The notes beneath the pieces were generated by a model. That model did not search any database, was not told the DNA's origin, and worked only from the letters and a program-made list of their open reading frames with translations. A DNA stretch of 64,000 nucleotides from VAZQ01 sp046733355 (GTDB lineage Bacteria > Pseudomonadota > Alphaproteobacteria > Rhizobiales > Xanthobacteraceae), in the NCBI GenBank assembly GCA_046733355.1, contig JBKPOZ010000020.1, positions 1 to 64,000 on the forward strand. Direction: 5' to 3'. The first letter of the stretch is position 1. Every line of letters begins with the position of its first letter. A program made the position numbers and the translations under genes. Below, piece by piece: positions 46,365 through 54,820 of this stretch.

Positions 46365-47159
46365 ATGCGCCAATACCACGATCTGTTGCGACGCATTTTG
46401 GCCGACGGTATCGCCAGGCCCGATCGCACCGGAACGGGCACACTTTCCATATTCGGCCATCAGATGCGGTTCGATCTGGGGCAAGGATTTCCACTGCTCA
46501 CCACCAAGAAACTGCACCTGAAGTCCATCGTGCATGAGCTGCTCTGGTTTCTCGCCGGTGACACCAACATCAGGTATCTGAAGGAGCATGGGGTCACAAT
46601 CTGGGACGACTGGGCCGATGAGCGCGGCGAGCTCGGGCCAGTTTACGGGCGGCAGTGGCGATCATGGCCGACCCCGGACGGCGGCACCATCGACCAGATC
46701 GCGGCTGTGTTGGCCGCCATTCGCCGCGATCCCAATTCACGTCGGCTCATCGTGAGCGCGTGGAATCCGGCCGAGATCGGCAACATGGCTTTGCCGCCCT
46801 GCCATTGTCTTTTCCAGTTCTATGTCGGCGATGGCCGGCTCTCGTGCCAGCTCTACCAGCGCTCGGCCGACGTGTTTCTGGGCGTTCCCTTCAATATCGC
46901 CTCCTACGCATTGCTCACCATGATGGTGGCGCAGGTGAGCGATCTCGAGCCAGGCGAGTTCGTGCACACGTTCGGAGACGCTCACCTCTACCGGGATCAC
47001 ATCGAGCAGGCGCGGCTTCAGCTCACGCGCGAGCCGCGTCCCTTACCAAGAATGCTGCTCAATCCCGCCGTGCGAGATTTGTTCGCTTTCCGCTACGAAG
47101 ACTTCATCCTCGAAGACTACGATCCGCACCCGCACATCAAGGCACGAGTCGCAGTGTGA
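46365..47159 (+). CDS. thyA: thymidylate synthase
   Basis: 264 residues, exactly the length of the E. coli enzyme. It methylates dUMP to dTMP using 5,10-methylene-tetrahydrofolate. The nucleophile is Cys146 in LPPCHCLFQFYV; RRLIVSAWNP, RSADVFLGVPFNIASYALL and the folate-site start RTGTG are present. The ATG at 46365 gives the canonical MRQYHDLL N-terminus. The folA gene follows with a 4-bp overlap, so dihydrofolate made here is recycled by the next product. Confidence 0.95.
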   Translation: MRQYHDLLRRILADGIARPDRTGTGTLSIFGHQMRFDLGQGFPLLTTKKLHLKSIVHELLWFLAGDTNIRYLKEHGVTIWDDWADERGELGPVYGRQWRSWPTPDGGTIDQIAAVLAAIRRDPNSRRLIVSAWNPAEIGNMALPPCHCLFQFYVGDGRLSCQLYQRSADVFLGVPFNIASYALLTMMVAQVSDLEPGEFVHTFGDAHLYRDHIEQARLQLTREPRPLPRMLLNPAVRDLFAFRYEDFILEDYDPHPHIKARVAV

Positions 47160-47710
47160 GGAGCAGCGACCCGGCCTCGGCGCTGCGGCGGCAGGTCGCG
47201 TTCGTTCATATTGTCGCCATGGCCGAGAACGGCGTCATCGGTCGTGATGGCCGGCTGCCCTGGCGCGTGCCGTCGGAGTTGCGGCACTTCCGCGGCATCA
47301 CCATGGGCAAGCCCTTGATCATGGGGCGCAGAACATTCGCTTCCATCGGCAAGCGGCTGCCCGGACGCACCAACATCGTGCTCAGCCGTGATGCGAGCTT
47401 TGCCGCGCCGGGAGTGGTTGTCACCGACATGCTGGAGCGAGCACTTGCAGTCGCTCGCGGTGATGCGCTGCGCCGCGGCGTCGATGAAATCTGCATCATC
47501 GGCGGCGCAGATGTGTTCGCACAGACCCTGCCCATGGCCGATCGCCTGCTGGTGACGCAGGTACACATGAATGCAGAAGGAGATACTCGATTTCCTGACA
47601 TCGATCCGGCCGTATGGAAGGAAATAACCCGTTTAAACCATGCCGCCGGCCCGACCGATGACGCGAGCTTTACCACCATCGTCTACGCGAAAAGGAATGC
47701 TGCGTTGTAA
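47156..47710 (+). CDS. folA: dihydrofolate reductase
   Basis: 184 residues. The NADPH-dependent reductase fold is clear: VAMAENGVIGRDGRLPWRVPSELRHFRGITMGKPLIMGRRTFASIG holds the substrate loop and the conserved Trp/Asp-type active-site region, and IIGGADVFAQTLPMADRLLVTQVH follows. The start is GTG at 47156, overlapping the thyA stop as GTGA. It has about 15 N-terminal residues more than typical FolA. Confidence 0.92.
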   Translation: MRSSDPASALRRQVAFVHIVAMAENGVIGRDGRLPWRVPSELRHFRGITMGKPLIMGRRTFASIGKRLPGRTNIVLSRDASFAAPGVVVTDMLERALAVARGDALRRGVDEICIIGGADVFAQTLPMADRLLVTQVHMNAEGDTRFPDIDPAVWKEITRLNHAAGPTDDASFTTIVYAKRNAAL

Positions 47711-47772
47711 GCCCAGCATGGCTCCCGTATAACTCCAAGCACGGGCGCGCAAAAATGTGTGAGGAGACATAA

Positions 47773-48906
47773 ATGCCGTGGAGCAATCAGGGTGGCGGAC
47801 CCTGGGGAGGTTCCGGCGGGGGAGGCGGCAAGGGGCCGTGGGGTTCCGGGCCGCAGCCTTCGGGCCCGACACCGCCGGATCTGGAAGAGTTCTTGCGCCG
47901 CAGTCAGGACAAGCTGCGCAATGTGCTTCCGGGCGGCAATCTCGGCGGCAAGGGGCTCGGTCTCATCCTGCTCGCCGCCATTGCGATCTGGGGATTTTCC
48001 GGCTTTTTTCGCGTCGATCCTGATGAGCTTGGGGTTGTGCTGCGCTTCGGCAAATACGTGCGCGATGTGAAGCCGGGGCTCAATTATCATCTGCCCTATC
48101 CGATTGAATCGGTGCTCACCCCAAAAGTGACGCGGGTCAATCGCATCGATATCGGCATGCGGCTCGTCGAGGACCTGCGCCGCGGCACCAGCATCCGCGA
48201 CGTGCCGGAGGAGAGCCTGATGCTCACCGGCGATGAGAACATTGTTGATGTCGATTTCTCGGTGTTCTGGGTGGTGAAGACGGGCGGCGCCGGCGACTAC
48301 CTGTTCAACATCCAGCAGCCCGAAGGCACGGTGAAAGCGGTAGCCGAGAGTGCGATGCGCGAGATCGTTGGCCGTTCAAATATCCAGCCCATCCTCACCG
48401 GAGCGCGGCAGAATATCGAGACGGCGGTGCACGATTTGATGCAACAGACGCTCGACAAGTATGGGTCGGGCATCACAATTACCCAGGTCCAGCTGCAGAA
48501 GGTGGATCCTCCCTCCCAGGTGATCGATTCTTTCCGCGACGTGCAGGCAGCGCGCTCCGATCTTGAGCGCGCGCAGAACGAGGCGCAGACCTATGCCAAT
48601 AAGGTCGTGCCGGAGGCGCGCGGGCGCGCCTCGAAGATCATCCAGGATGCGGAAGCCTATCGCGAGCAGACGGTCGCGGAAGCGAGGGGATCGGCGTCAC
48701 GCTTCCTCAAGGTCTACGAGGAATACAAGAAAGCCCCGGAAGTAACGCGCCAGCGCATGTACCTCGAGACCATGGAGCGGCTGTTCGGCGGCACTGACAA
48801 GATCATCGTTGATTCGGGGGCGAACGGCGGCGTCATTCCATACCTGCCGCTTGACCAACTCGGACGCAGGCCGCAGAGCCCGCCGCAATCGGGAGGCGCA
48901 CGATGA
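47773..48906 (+). CDS. hflK: FtsH protease modulator HflK
   Basis: 377 residues. The N-terminus is Gly-rich (QGGGPWGGSGGGGGKGP), a transmembrane helix follows (GLGLILLAAIAIWGFSGFF), then the SPFH/prohibitin domain from DELGVVLRFGKYV to the C-terminal helices. HflK with HflC forms a membrane ring that holds and regulates FtsH. The order hflK-hflC-DUF2065 with a degP downstream is the common alphaproteobacterial arrangement. Confidence 0.93.
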   Translation: MPWSNQGGGPWGGSGGGGGKGPWGSGPQPSGPTPPDLEEFLRRSQDKLRNVLPGGNLGGKGLGLILLAAIAIWGFSGFFRVDPDELGVVLRFGKYVRDVKPGLNYHLPYPIESVLTPKVTRVNRIDIGMRLVEDLRRGTSIRDVPEESLMLTGDENIVDVDFSVFWVVKTGGAGDYLFNIQQPEGTVKAVAESAMREIVGRSNIQPILTGARQNIETAVHDLMQQTLDKYGSGITITQVQLQKVDPPSQVIDSFRDVQAARSDLERAQNEAQTYANKVVPEARGRASKIIQDAEAYREQTVAEARGSASRFLKVYEEYKKAPEVTRQRMYLETMERLFGGTDKIIVDSGANGGVIPYLPLDQLGRRPQSPPQSGGAR

Positions 48907-49850
48907 GGCTCAATCTATTTGGTGGGTTGATTGCCGCGCTCATCATCGTCGCGCTCATCATTGCTTACGGCACGTTCTTCACAGTCTACCAGACCCGCCA
49001 GGCCCTGGTCGTGCGGCTGGGGCAGCCGGTGCGCGTCGTCACCGAGCCGGGCCTCAACTACAAAATCCCGCTCATCGACAGCGTCATCTATGTCGACAAG
49101 CGGATCCTCGATCTTGAAAACCCGGCACAGGAGGTGATCGCCTCCGACCAGAAGCGGCTCGTCGTTGATGCGTTTGCGCGCTACCGGATCAAACATCCGC
49201 TTCTGTTTTACCAATCGGTGGGCACGGTCGAGGGCGCCAATTCCCGGCTCTCCACGCTGCTCAACTCGGCGCTTCGGCGCGTGCTGGGCGAAGCCACGCT
49301 CACGCAGGTTGTGCGCGATCAGCGCGAGCAGCTGATGGCGCGCGTGCGCGAGCAGCTCGACAACGAAGCGCAGGCCTTCGGTATTTCGATTGTGGACGTG
49401 CGCATTCGCCGTGCTGATTTGCCGGAGCAGAACAGCCAGGCGGTCTACCAGCGCATGCAGACGGAGCGCCAGCGCGAGGCGCAGGAGTTCCGCTCGCAAG
49501 GCACCCAGCGCGCGCAGGAGATCCGCGCTAGGGCGGACCGCGATGTAACCGTCATCGTCGCGGAAGCGCAGTCCAAGGGCGAGCAGACCCGCGGCGAGGG
49601 TGATGCCGAACGCAATCGCATCTACGCGGATGCGTTTGGTCGCGACGCCGAGTTTTTCGCCTTCTATCGCACCATGCAGGCCTACGAGAACGGGCTGCAC
49701 GCCAATGACACCCGCATGCTGCTCAAGCCCGACTCGGATTTCTTCCGCTTCTTCAACGATGCTTCTGGCAAGCCGCGCGAGGGGACCACTCGCGCCAGCG
49801 GCCCGACTGACGCGAATACCGGATCCGCAGGTGGTGTAAATCCGAAATAG
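48903..49850 (+). CDS. hflC: FtsH protease modulator HflC
   Basis: 315 residues. A single N-terminal transmembrane helix (LIAALIIVALIIAYGTFFTVY) is followed by the SPFH domain (QTRQALVVRLGQPVRVVTEPGLNYKIP) and the long helical arm (RTDRQREAQEFRSQGTQRAQEIRARADRD-type). It is the partner of HflK. Start overlaps the hflK stop as ATGA. Confidence 0.93.
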   Translation: MRLNLFGGLIAALIIVALIIAYGTFFTVYQTRQALVVRLGQPVRVVTEPGLNYKIPLIDSVIYVDKRILDLENPAQEVIASDQKRLVVDAFARYRIKHPLLFYQSVGTVEGANSRLSTLLNSALRRVLGEATLTQVVRDQREQLMARVREQLDNEAQAFGISIVDVRIRRADLPEQNSQAVYQRMQTERQREAQEFRSQGTQRAQEIRARADRDVTVIVAEAQSKGEQTRGEGDAERNRIYADAFGRDAEFFAFYRTMQAYENGLHANDTRMLLKPDSDFFRFFNDASGKPREGTTRASGPTDANTGSAGGVNPK

Positions 49851-49891
49851 CGAAGCGGGAGAGGCGGTGATCGCGCGGCGGTCGGGCGAAC

Positions 49892-50077
49892 ATGAGCCAG
49901 TTCCTCGTTGCACTTGGATTGGTGCTCGTGATCGAAGGCTTGCTTTTCGCCGCCTTTCCGGCAGCCGCCAAGCGCCTGGCTGCGACTGCACTTGAAAGCC
50001 CGGAGAACTCGTTACGTATTGCGGGGATTGTGTCGGCCGTGCTCGGGCTCATTCTCATCTGGCTGGTGCGGGGGTGA
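49892..50077 (+). CDS. DUF2065 small membrane protein
   Basis: 61 residues with two predicted membrane helices (FLVALGLVLVIEGLLFAAFP and RIAGIVSAVLGLILIWLV). The DUF2065 family is regularly encoded beside hflC; its role is unknown. It is 41 bp downstream of hflC. Confidence 0.85.
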   Translation: MSQFLVALGLVLVIEGLLFAAFPAAAKRLAATALESPENSLRIAGIVSAVLGLILIWLVRG

Positions 50078-50206
50078 GGGTGAGAGCCGCGGTAATGGCA
50101 TGACCCCGATTCCGCCCCAATCGGAACTTTCATTTTACCGAGAGCACCCTTGCCTCGGCGCGGTGACGAGAGCACTTTCTTCCCCAAGCTTCAGGAGCCC
50201 ATCTCA

Positions 50207-51685
50207 ATGCTAGGCACTTCCGTTCAATCCGCCGCGCGCAATCGGCGGCCATTGCTGGCTGCGCTGTTCGCGGCATCGCTAGTGTTGCCGGTCTCCTCCG
50301 CTTCCGCACGTGGCCCCGACAGCATCGCAGACGTGTCGGAAAAGGTCATCGAGGCAGTGGTGAACATCTCGACGACGCAGAAGGTCGAGACGCGCAACTC
50401 GCAAATGCCGCAGCTGCCGAATGATCCGCAACTCGATGAGTTGTTCAAAGACTTTTTCAATCGGCGGGGGGATCCGCAGAACCGCGATCGCGGTCCGCGT
50501 CGCGTGAGCTCGCTCGGCTCGGGATTCATCATTGATGCCGCGGGAATCGTGGTGACCAACAACCACGTGATCTCGGAAGCGGACGAGATCAATGTCATTC
50601 TCAATGACGGGTCGCGGCTGAAGGCCGAGATCATCGGCAAGGATCAGAAAACCGACATAGCGCTGTTGCGGGTAAAGCCGGAGAAGCCGCTCAAGGCGGT
50701 AAAATTCGGCGATTCGGACAAGCTCCGTCTGGGCGAATGGGTTATCGCCATTGGCAATCCGTTCAGCCTCGGCGGCACGGTGACGGCAGGCATCGTTTCA
50801 GCTCGCAACCGCGACATCAATTCCGGTCCCTATGACAACTATATTCAGACCGATGCGGCGATTAACCGCGGAAACTCCGGAGGCCCGCTGTTCAACCTCG
50901 ACGGCGAGGTAGTTGGCGTCAATACCGCGATCATCTCGCCGTCGGGCGGCTCGATCGGCATCGGCTTTGCAGTGCCTTCGAAGACCGCAATCAATGTCAT
51001 CGATCAGCTCAAGGAGTTTGGCGAGACCCGGCGCGGTTGGCTGGGCGTGCGCATTCAACAGGTGACCGACGAAATCGCCGAGAGCCTCAACATCCGGCCT
51101 GCGCGCGGGGCGCTCGTTGCCGGTGTCGACGACAAGGGTCCGGCCAAGCCGGCGGGCATCGAGCCGGGTGACGTGATCGTCAGGTTCGATGGCCATGAGA
51201 TCAAGGAAATGCGCGACTTGCCGCGCGTAGTCGCCGACACGCCGGTAGGCAAGCAAACACCGGTCGTGGTCATCCGCAAGGGCAAGGAGCTGACCAGGAC
51301 GGTCACGCTGGGGCGGCTCGAGGACGGCGAGAAAATGGCCGCCGCTGCGGACAGCAGGAGCAGCGGCGCACCCGATCGCGGCGTCGTGAAAAAGACGCTG
51401 GGTATCGAGCTTGCCAACATGTCCGACGATCTGCGCCGCCGTTACAGCATCAAGGAGAGCGTGAAAGGCATCGTGATCACCGGAGTGGATGCCAATTCAG
51501 CCGCGGCGGAGAAGCGCCTCTCTCCCGGAGACGTGATCGTCGAGATCGCGCAGGAGGCGGTCGCCAGCACGGACGATTTCCAGGCTCGCATCGACAAATT
51601 GAAGAAGGAGGGGCGCAAATCGGCCTTGCTGCTGGTCGCAGGCTCCGACGGGGAGCTGCGCTTCGTCGCGCTGAGTTTGCAGTAG
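50207..51685 (+). CDS. degP: DegP/HtrA-family periplasmic serine protease
   Basis: 492 residues with a signal peptide (LLAALFAASLVLPVSSASA). The catalytic triad is intact: His120 (VVTNNHVIS), Asp150 (KTDIALL) and Ser224 (INRGNSGGP). Two PDZ domains follow, the first around LGVRIQQVTDEIAES and the second around VVKKTLGIELANMSD. It degrades and chaperones misfolded envelope proteins. ATG 50207 has an AGGAG site; the ORF from 50150 would lengthen the signal peptide unnaturally. It lies downstream of hflKC and likely forms part of the same quality-control group. Confidence 0.92.
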   Translation: MLGTSVQSAARNRRPLLAALFAASLVLPVSSASARGPDSIADVSEKVIEAVVNISTTQKVETRNSQMPQLPNDPQLDELFKDFFNRRGDPQNRDRGPRRVSSLGSGFIIDAAGIVVTNNHVISEADEINVILNDGSRLKAEIIGKDQKTDIALLRVKPEKPLKAVKFGDSDKLRLGEWVIAIGNPFSLGGTVTAGIVSARNRDINSGPYDNYIQTDAAINRGNSGGPLFNLDGEVVGVNTAIISPSGGSIGIGFAVPSKTAINVIDQLKEFGETRRGWLGVRIQQVTDEIAESLNIRPARGALVAGVDDKGPAKPAGIEPGDVIVRFDGHEIKEMRDLPRVVADTPVGKQTPVVVIRKGKELTRTVTLGRLEDGEKMAAAADSRSSGAPDRGVVKKTLGIELANMSDDLRRRYSIKESVKGIVITGVDANSAAAEKRLSPGDVIVEIAQEAVASTDDFQARIDKLKKEGRKSALLLVAGSDGELRFVALSLQ

Positions 51686-51760
51686 ATCGTAGCCCGCATG
51701 AGCGAAGCGATATGCGGGACCGGCAGCCCCGGATATCGGTGACGCTCATCCGGGCTACAG

Positions 51761-51836
51761 GCTATCCCGGATCTCGCTTCGCTCGTTCCGGGCTACAGGC
51801 TATCCCGGATCTCGCTTCGCTCGTTCCGGGCTACAG
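51761..51836. repeat. 38-bp unit tandemly repeated twice
   Basis: Two identical 38-bp units (51761-51798 and 51799-51836), each starting GCTATCCCGGATCTCG and ending TTCCGGGCTACAG. Related CCGGGCTACA-type fragments also occur just upstream (from about 51690), so this is part of a larger repeat cluster. The serB stop codon (TAG read on the minus strand at 51831-51833) lies inside the second unit. Confidence 0.88.
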
Positions 51837-52745
51837 TGCCGAGACAAACTCCTTGCGCGAGTAGCCTTGGGCGTAGAGAACGGCGGTGAGATCGCCGTGG
51901 TCGATGCGTGCCGCAATGGCGCCGGCGACCTTGGGCTTGGCGTGATAGGCAATGCCGAGACCTGCCTCCTGCAACATCGGAATGTCGTTGGCCCCGTCTC
52001 CCACAGCCAACGTCTGGTCGGCGCGCAAATGCAGGCGTTCTCGTAAATTGATCAGGGTCGCGAGTTTGCTCTCGCGTGCAAAGATCGGCTCTTCGACCTC
52101 GCCGGTTAGCCGCTGCTGCGCATCGACGCGCAGCCGGTTTGCGTGAGTCTCGTGAAAGCCGATCAGGCCCGCCACGGGCTCGCTGAACACGGTGAAGCCG
52201 CCGGTGACCAGACATGTATAAGCGCCGTGGCTGCGCATGGTCGCAACCAGCGTGCTCGCGCCGGAATTGAGGCGGATGCGGCACTTGATCACCTCAGCTA
52301 TGGCGGCCGTGGCAAGGCCCTTGAGTAAGCCAACGCGCTCGCGCAGGGCTCCGGCGAACTCGATCTCTCCGCGCATGGCGCGCTCGGTAATGGAAGCGAC
52401 CTGCGCTTTGACACCGGCGAGATCTGCAAGCTCGTCGATGCATTCCTGCCCCACCATCGTCGAATCCATATCTGCGAGCAGAAGTTTCTTCCGCCGATCC
52501 TCGGAGCGTTGCACGACCACGTCGATACCCTCATCGGCGAGCGTTGTGCGCAGCCGCTCCGCGGCTGGCCTCGGTACATCGTCGGGCGCATCAAAGAACA
52601 GATCGGCAGCAATCTCAGCGTCGAGCCAGGCGACCGCGTCGATGCGCGCTCCGACTGAAGCAAGCGCCTCGCGCGCCTGCGCGATAACGCCGCGGCCGAC
52701 CGCAGGCTTTGCCGGATCTGAGATCAAGGTCGCGACAAAGGGCAT
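51831..52745 (-). CDS. serB: phosphoserine phosphatase
   Basis: 304 residues of the HAD superfamily; last step of serine synthesis. The catalytic nucleophile is in LADMDSTMV, motif II is VTGGF, and the C-terminal metal motif is GDGANDIPML. The N-terminal about 85 residues are a regulatory extension as in long SerB proteins. It is divergent from miaA (6-bp gap between starts). Confidence 0.93.
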   Translation of the reverse strand: MPFVATLISDPAKPAVGRGVIAQAREALASVGARIDAVAWLDAEIAADLFFDAPDDVPRPAAERLRTTLADEGIDVVVQRSEDRRKKLLLADMDSTMVGQECIDELADLAGVKAQVASITERAMRGEIEFAGALRERVGLLKGLATAAIAEVIKCRIRLNSGASTLVATMRSHGAYTCLVTGGFTVFSEPVAGLIGFHETHANRLRVDAQQRLTGEVEEPIFARESKLATLINLRERLHLRADQTLAVGDGANDIPMLQEAGLGIAYHAKPKVAGAIAARIDHGDLTAVLYAQGYSRKEFVSAL

Positions 52746-52751
52746 GGGAAA

Positions 52752-53675
52752 TTGAGCGCTGCGGCAGCATCAACGCGTGCCGTGCTTATCGCAGGGCCTA
52801 CCGCGAGCGGCAAGTCGGCGCTGGCGGTAACCTTAGCGCAGGAGCTGGGCGGAACGGTCATCAATGCGGATTCCATGCAGGTCTATCGTGACCTGCGCAT
52901 CATCACCGCGCGTCCGAGCCCGAGCGAGGAAGCGTTCGTCGCACACCGCCTCTATGGACATGTGGATGCGTCGGAGAATTATTCAGTCGGAAGGTGGTGT
53001 CGTGAGGCCGTTGCCACACTGGCGACGATCGAGTGCGGTGTGCCCATTCTGGTGGGCGGCACCGGCCTTTACTTCAAGGCCCTAACGGTCGGTCTTTCCT
53101 CCATTCCTCCAGCTCCTGCGGACTTGCGCGTGAGCCTTCGCAATCGTTTACGAAGCGAAGGTATCGCTTCGCTCTACACCGAGCTGCGCGAGCGAGATCC
53201 GGCAATGGCGAGCCGGCTCATGCCCAGCGACCGCGCGCGCATCATCCGCGCTCTCGAAGTGGTGATTGCAACCGGCCGCTCGCTTGCCGATTGGCATGCA
53301 TCCGGGATGCAGCCTCTGCTTCGTGCGCCAGGCACGGTGCGCGTGTTCCTCGATGTGGATCGGGCGGAGCTTTATGCACGCATCAATGCGCGCTTCGATG
53401 CCATGCTCGCGGCCGGCGCCCTCCAAGAAGTGCAAGCATTGCGCCTGCGCCAGCTCGATCCGCAGCTGCCGGCCATGAAAGCGCATGGCGTGCCTTGGCT
53501 CATTCGGCATCTCAACGGCGAAATCGATCTGGCAACGGCGGTCGAGGAGGCAAAGCGCGACACCCGCAGATACACGAAGCGCCAGGCCACCTGGTTTCGG
53601 CATCAGCTGCCGGACTGGACCTGGGTCGCTCCGGAAAAAGCGGCCGGTGCAATCCGACGCGCGCTTTCGCGCTGA
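52752..53675 (+). CDS. miaA: tRNA dimethylallyltransferase
   Basis: 307 residues. The P-loop GPTASGKSAL and the DSMQVYR motif are the substrate-binding signatures of MiaA, which prenylates A37 of tRNAs. The C-terminal RHLNGEIDLATAVEEAKRDTRRYTKRQATWFRH is also diagnostic. The start is TTG at 52752 with GGGA just upstream; there is no nearby ATG. Its 3' end overlaps the convergent MsrQ-like gene by 73 bp. Confidence 0.9.
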   Translation: MSAAAASTRAVLIAGPTASGKSALAVTLAQELGGTVINADSMQVYRDLRIITARPSPSEEAFVAHRLYGHVDASENYSVGRWCREAVATLATIECGVPILVGGTGLYFKALTVGLSSIPPAPADLRVSLRNRLRSEGIASLYTELRERDPAMASRLMPSDRARIIRALEVVIATGRSLADWHASGMQPLLRAPGTVRVFLDVDRAELYARINARFDAMLAAGALQEVQALRLRQLDPQLPAMKAHGVPWLIRHLNGEIDLATAVEEAKRDTRRYTKRQATWFRHQLPDWTWVAPEKAAGAIRRALSR

Positions 53676-54490
53676 CGCCTCGGCCGGTAACGCCATGCCC
53701 CTGTAATCGCGACGAGCAGGCCCGCAGCCAGCACCCACCACGCCGGTCGTATTTCCATCTCCGGATCGAAATGTGCGAGGAGGATGAGTTGCGCGTCGAC
53801 TCCGCTCGTGAGCCGGTAGAGCAGCGCTTCGAGCAATGCCGTCGTCACAGCCACCGCACCGGCCAGGATCAGGAGGGCAACCGGGCCGACTTCACCCATG
53901 CGTTTCAGCACAACGCGATACCCGAGCAGCCACATCAGGAAGCCGGCCATTAGGAAGGGTTGATAGGCGTCCAGCTTGGTTTGCATGAAGAAGTGCACCG
54001 TCGCGAGCGGGGCGATGACATAGACAAAACGATGCAATGCGCGCCAGCGCCTTGCACCAAGGCGGCGGACCGCCGCATCGGTAGAAGTTGCAGCAAGAAT
54101 GATAAGGCCGGTAAGGCAGAGAAAGCCGATCGTCAGATAAATGCGCAGCGCAATCTCGCTCGCGACTTTCAGCAGATCAAAGTGCTGATCGAGGTTATAG
54201 AGAGAAAAATGCATGGCGGCGTAGCATGCGCAGGCAACTCCGAGCGTGCGTCTGGCCACGATCAGCCTCGGGTAGCGCAGAATGTGCTGGGCGGGCCTGA
54301 TCGCAAGCGTAATGAAAAGGAATCGCAGCGCCCAGTCGCCGGCCTGGTGGATGACCTCGGTCACAGGACGCGCGCCGAGCGAGCCGGTCGCCGCCTCCGT
54401 GGCAATCCAGAGCGCCGGCAAGACGGCACCTGTGAAGGCGACGATCTTGATTGCCGACCATGTGCCGGAACGTTCGCGCAGAAACGGCAT
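53603..54490 (-). CDS. MsrQ-like heme-binding membrane protein
   Basis: 295 residues, long for MsrQ (about 200). The ferric-reductase-like transmembrane domain (six helices) is clear: ALRFLFITLAIRPAQHILRYPRLIVARRTLGVACACYAAMHFSLY and LHRFVYVIAPLATVHFFMQTK contain the heme histidines. An extra C-terminal hydrophobic region follows (ILAGAVAVTTALLEALLYRL). MsrQ passes quinone electrons to the periplasmic MsrP methionine-sulfoxide reductase; msrP is not in the window. Start at ATG 54490 chosen because upstream in-frame sequence is unlike the family. Confidence 0.72.
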   Translation of the reverse strand: MPFLRERSGTWSAIKIVAFTGAVLPALWIATEAATGSLGARPVTEVIHQAGDWALRFLFITLAIRPAQHILRYPRLIVARRTLGVACACYAAMHFSLYNLDQHFDLLKVASEIALRIYLTIGFLCLTGLIILAATSTDAAVRRLGARRWRALHRFVYVIAPLATVHFFMQTKLDAYQPFLMAGFLMWLLGYRVVLKRMGEVGPVALLILAGAVAVTTALLEALLYRLTSGVDAQLILLAHFDPEMEIRPAWWVLAAGLLVAITGAWRYRPRRQRESARRIAPAAFSGATQVQSGS

Positions 54491-54621
54491 CCTGATAATT
54501 AGGGCGCTGGTCTGGGTGGGCAAAGGCGCGATGGTCGCAATCGGGACCGCGGAAAGATCGAGTGCACGCTCGTGGCCACGCGGTTCAACCCGCCGGACAG
54601 ACTGGGCGCGCCCAGCCGTAC

Positions 54622-54648
54622 TTGACGGCCTGAACGGGGTACTATAAG
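54622..54648 (+). promoter_or_regulatory. candidate promoter for the ilv leader transcript
   Basis: TTGACG (54622-54627) and TATAAG (54643-54648) are 15 bp apart, about 33 bp before the leader-peptide TTG. Together they give a leader of roughly 165 bases before ilvI. Confidence 0.5.
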
Positions 54649-54680
54649 CCACGGCAAGGAAATAACTGCAGAGCCGTGCT

Positions 54681-54743
54681 TTGAGCAATATTATTGCTTG
54701 GCTACGAATTGTAGTACAAAGGCGCGCTGCTGCCGCGGGATAG
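54681..54743 (+). CDS. ilvI leader peptide (branched-chain rich)
   Basis: A 20-codon frame from TTG 54681 to TAG 54743. The peptide has Ile4, Ile5, Leu8, Ile10, Val11 and Val12, plus a poly-Ala end (residues 16-19). A leader rich in Ile/Leu/Val codons just before a branched-chain biosynthesis gene is the pattern used for ribosome-stalling attenuation. The start is TTG, with no ATG available. It precedes the attenuator hairpins at 54733-54750 and 54770-54790. Confidence 0.6.
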   Translation: MSNIIAWLRIVVQRRAAAAG

Positions 54744-54790
54744 TCCGCGGAAAATGCGGTGCGCATCCGGGCCCTAAACGGGCCTTTTTT
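54733..54790 (+). terminator. attenuator hairpins with rho-independent terminator before ilvI
   Basis: A first stem CCGCGG (54733-54738) with CCGCGG (54745-54750) encloses GATAGT and overlaps the leader stop. The second stem GGCCC (54770-54774) with GGGCC (54780-54784) has loop TAAAC and is followed by six T. Placed between a leader peptide and the ilvI start, this is an attenuator: stalling on Ile/Leu/Val codons would favour the open form. The antiterminator pairing has not been folded. Confidence 0.65.
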
Positions 54791-54820
54791 GTTTCCGGCG
54801 GTGGAGCAAGGAAGGACGAT

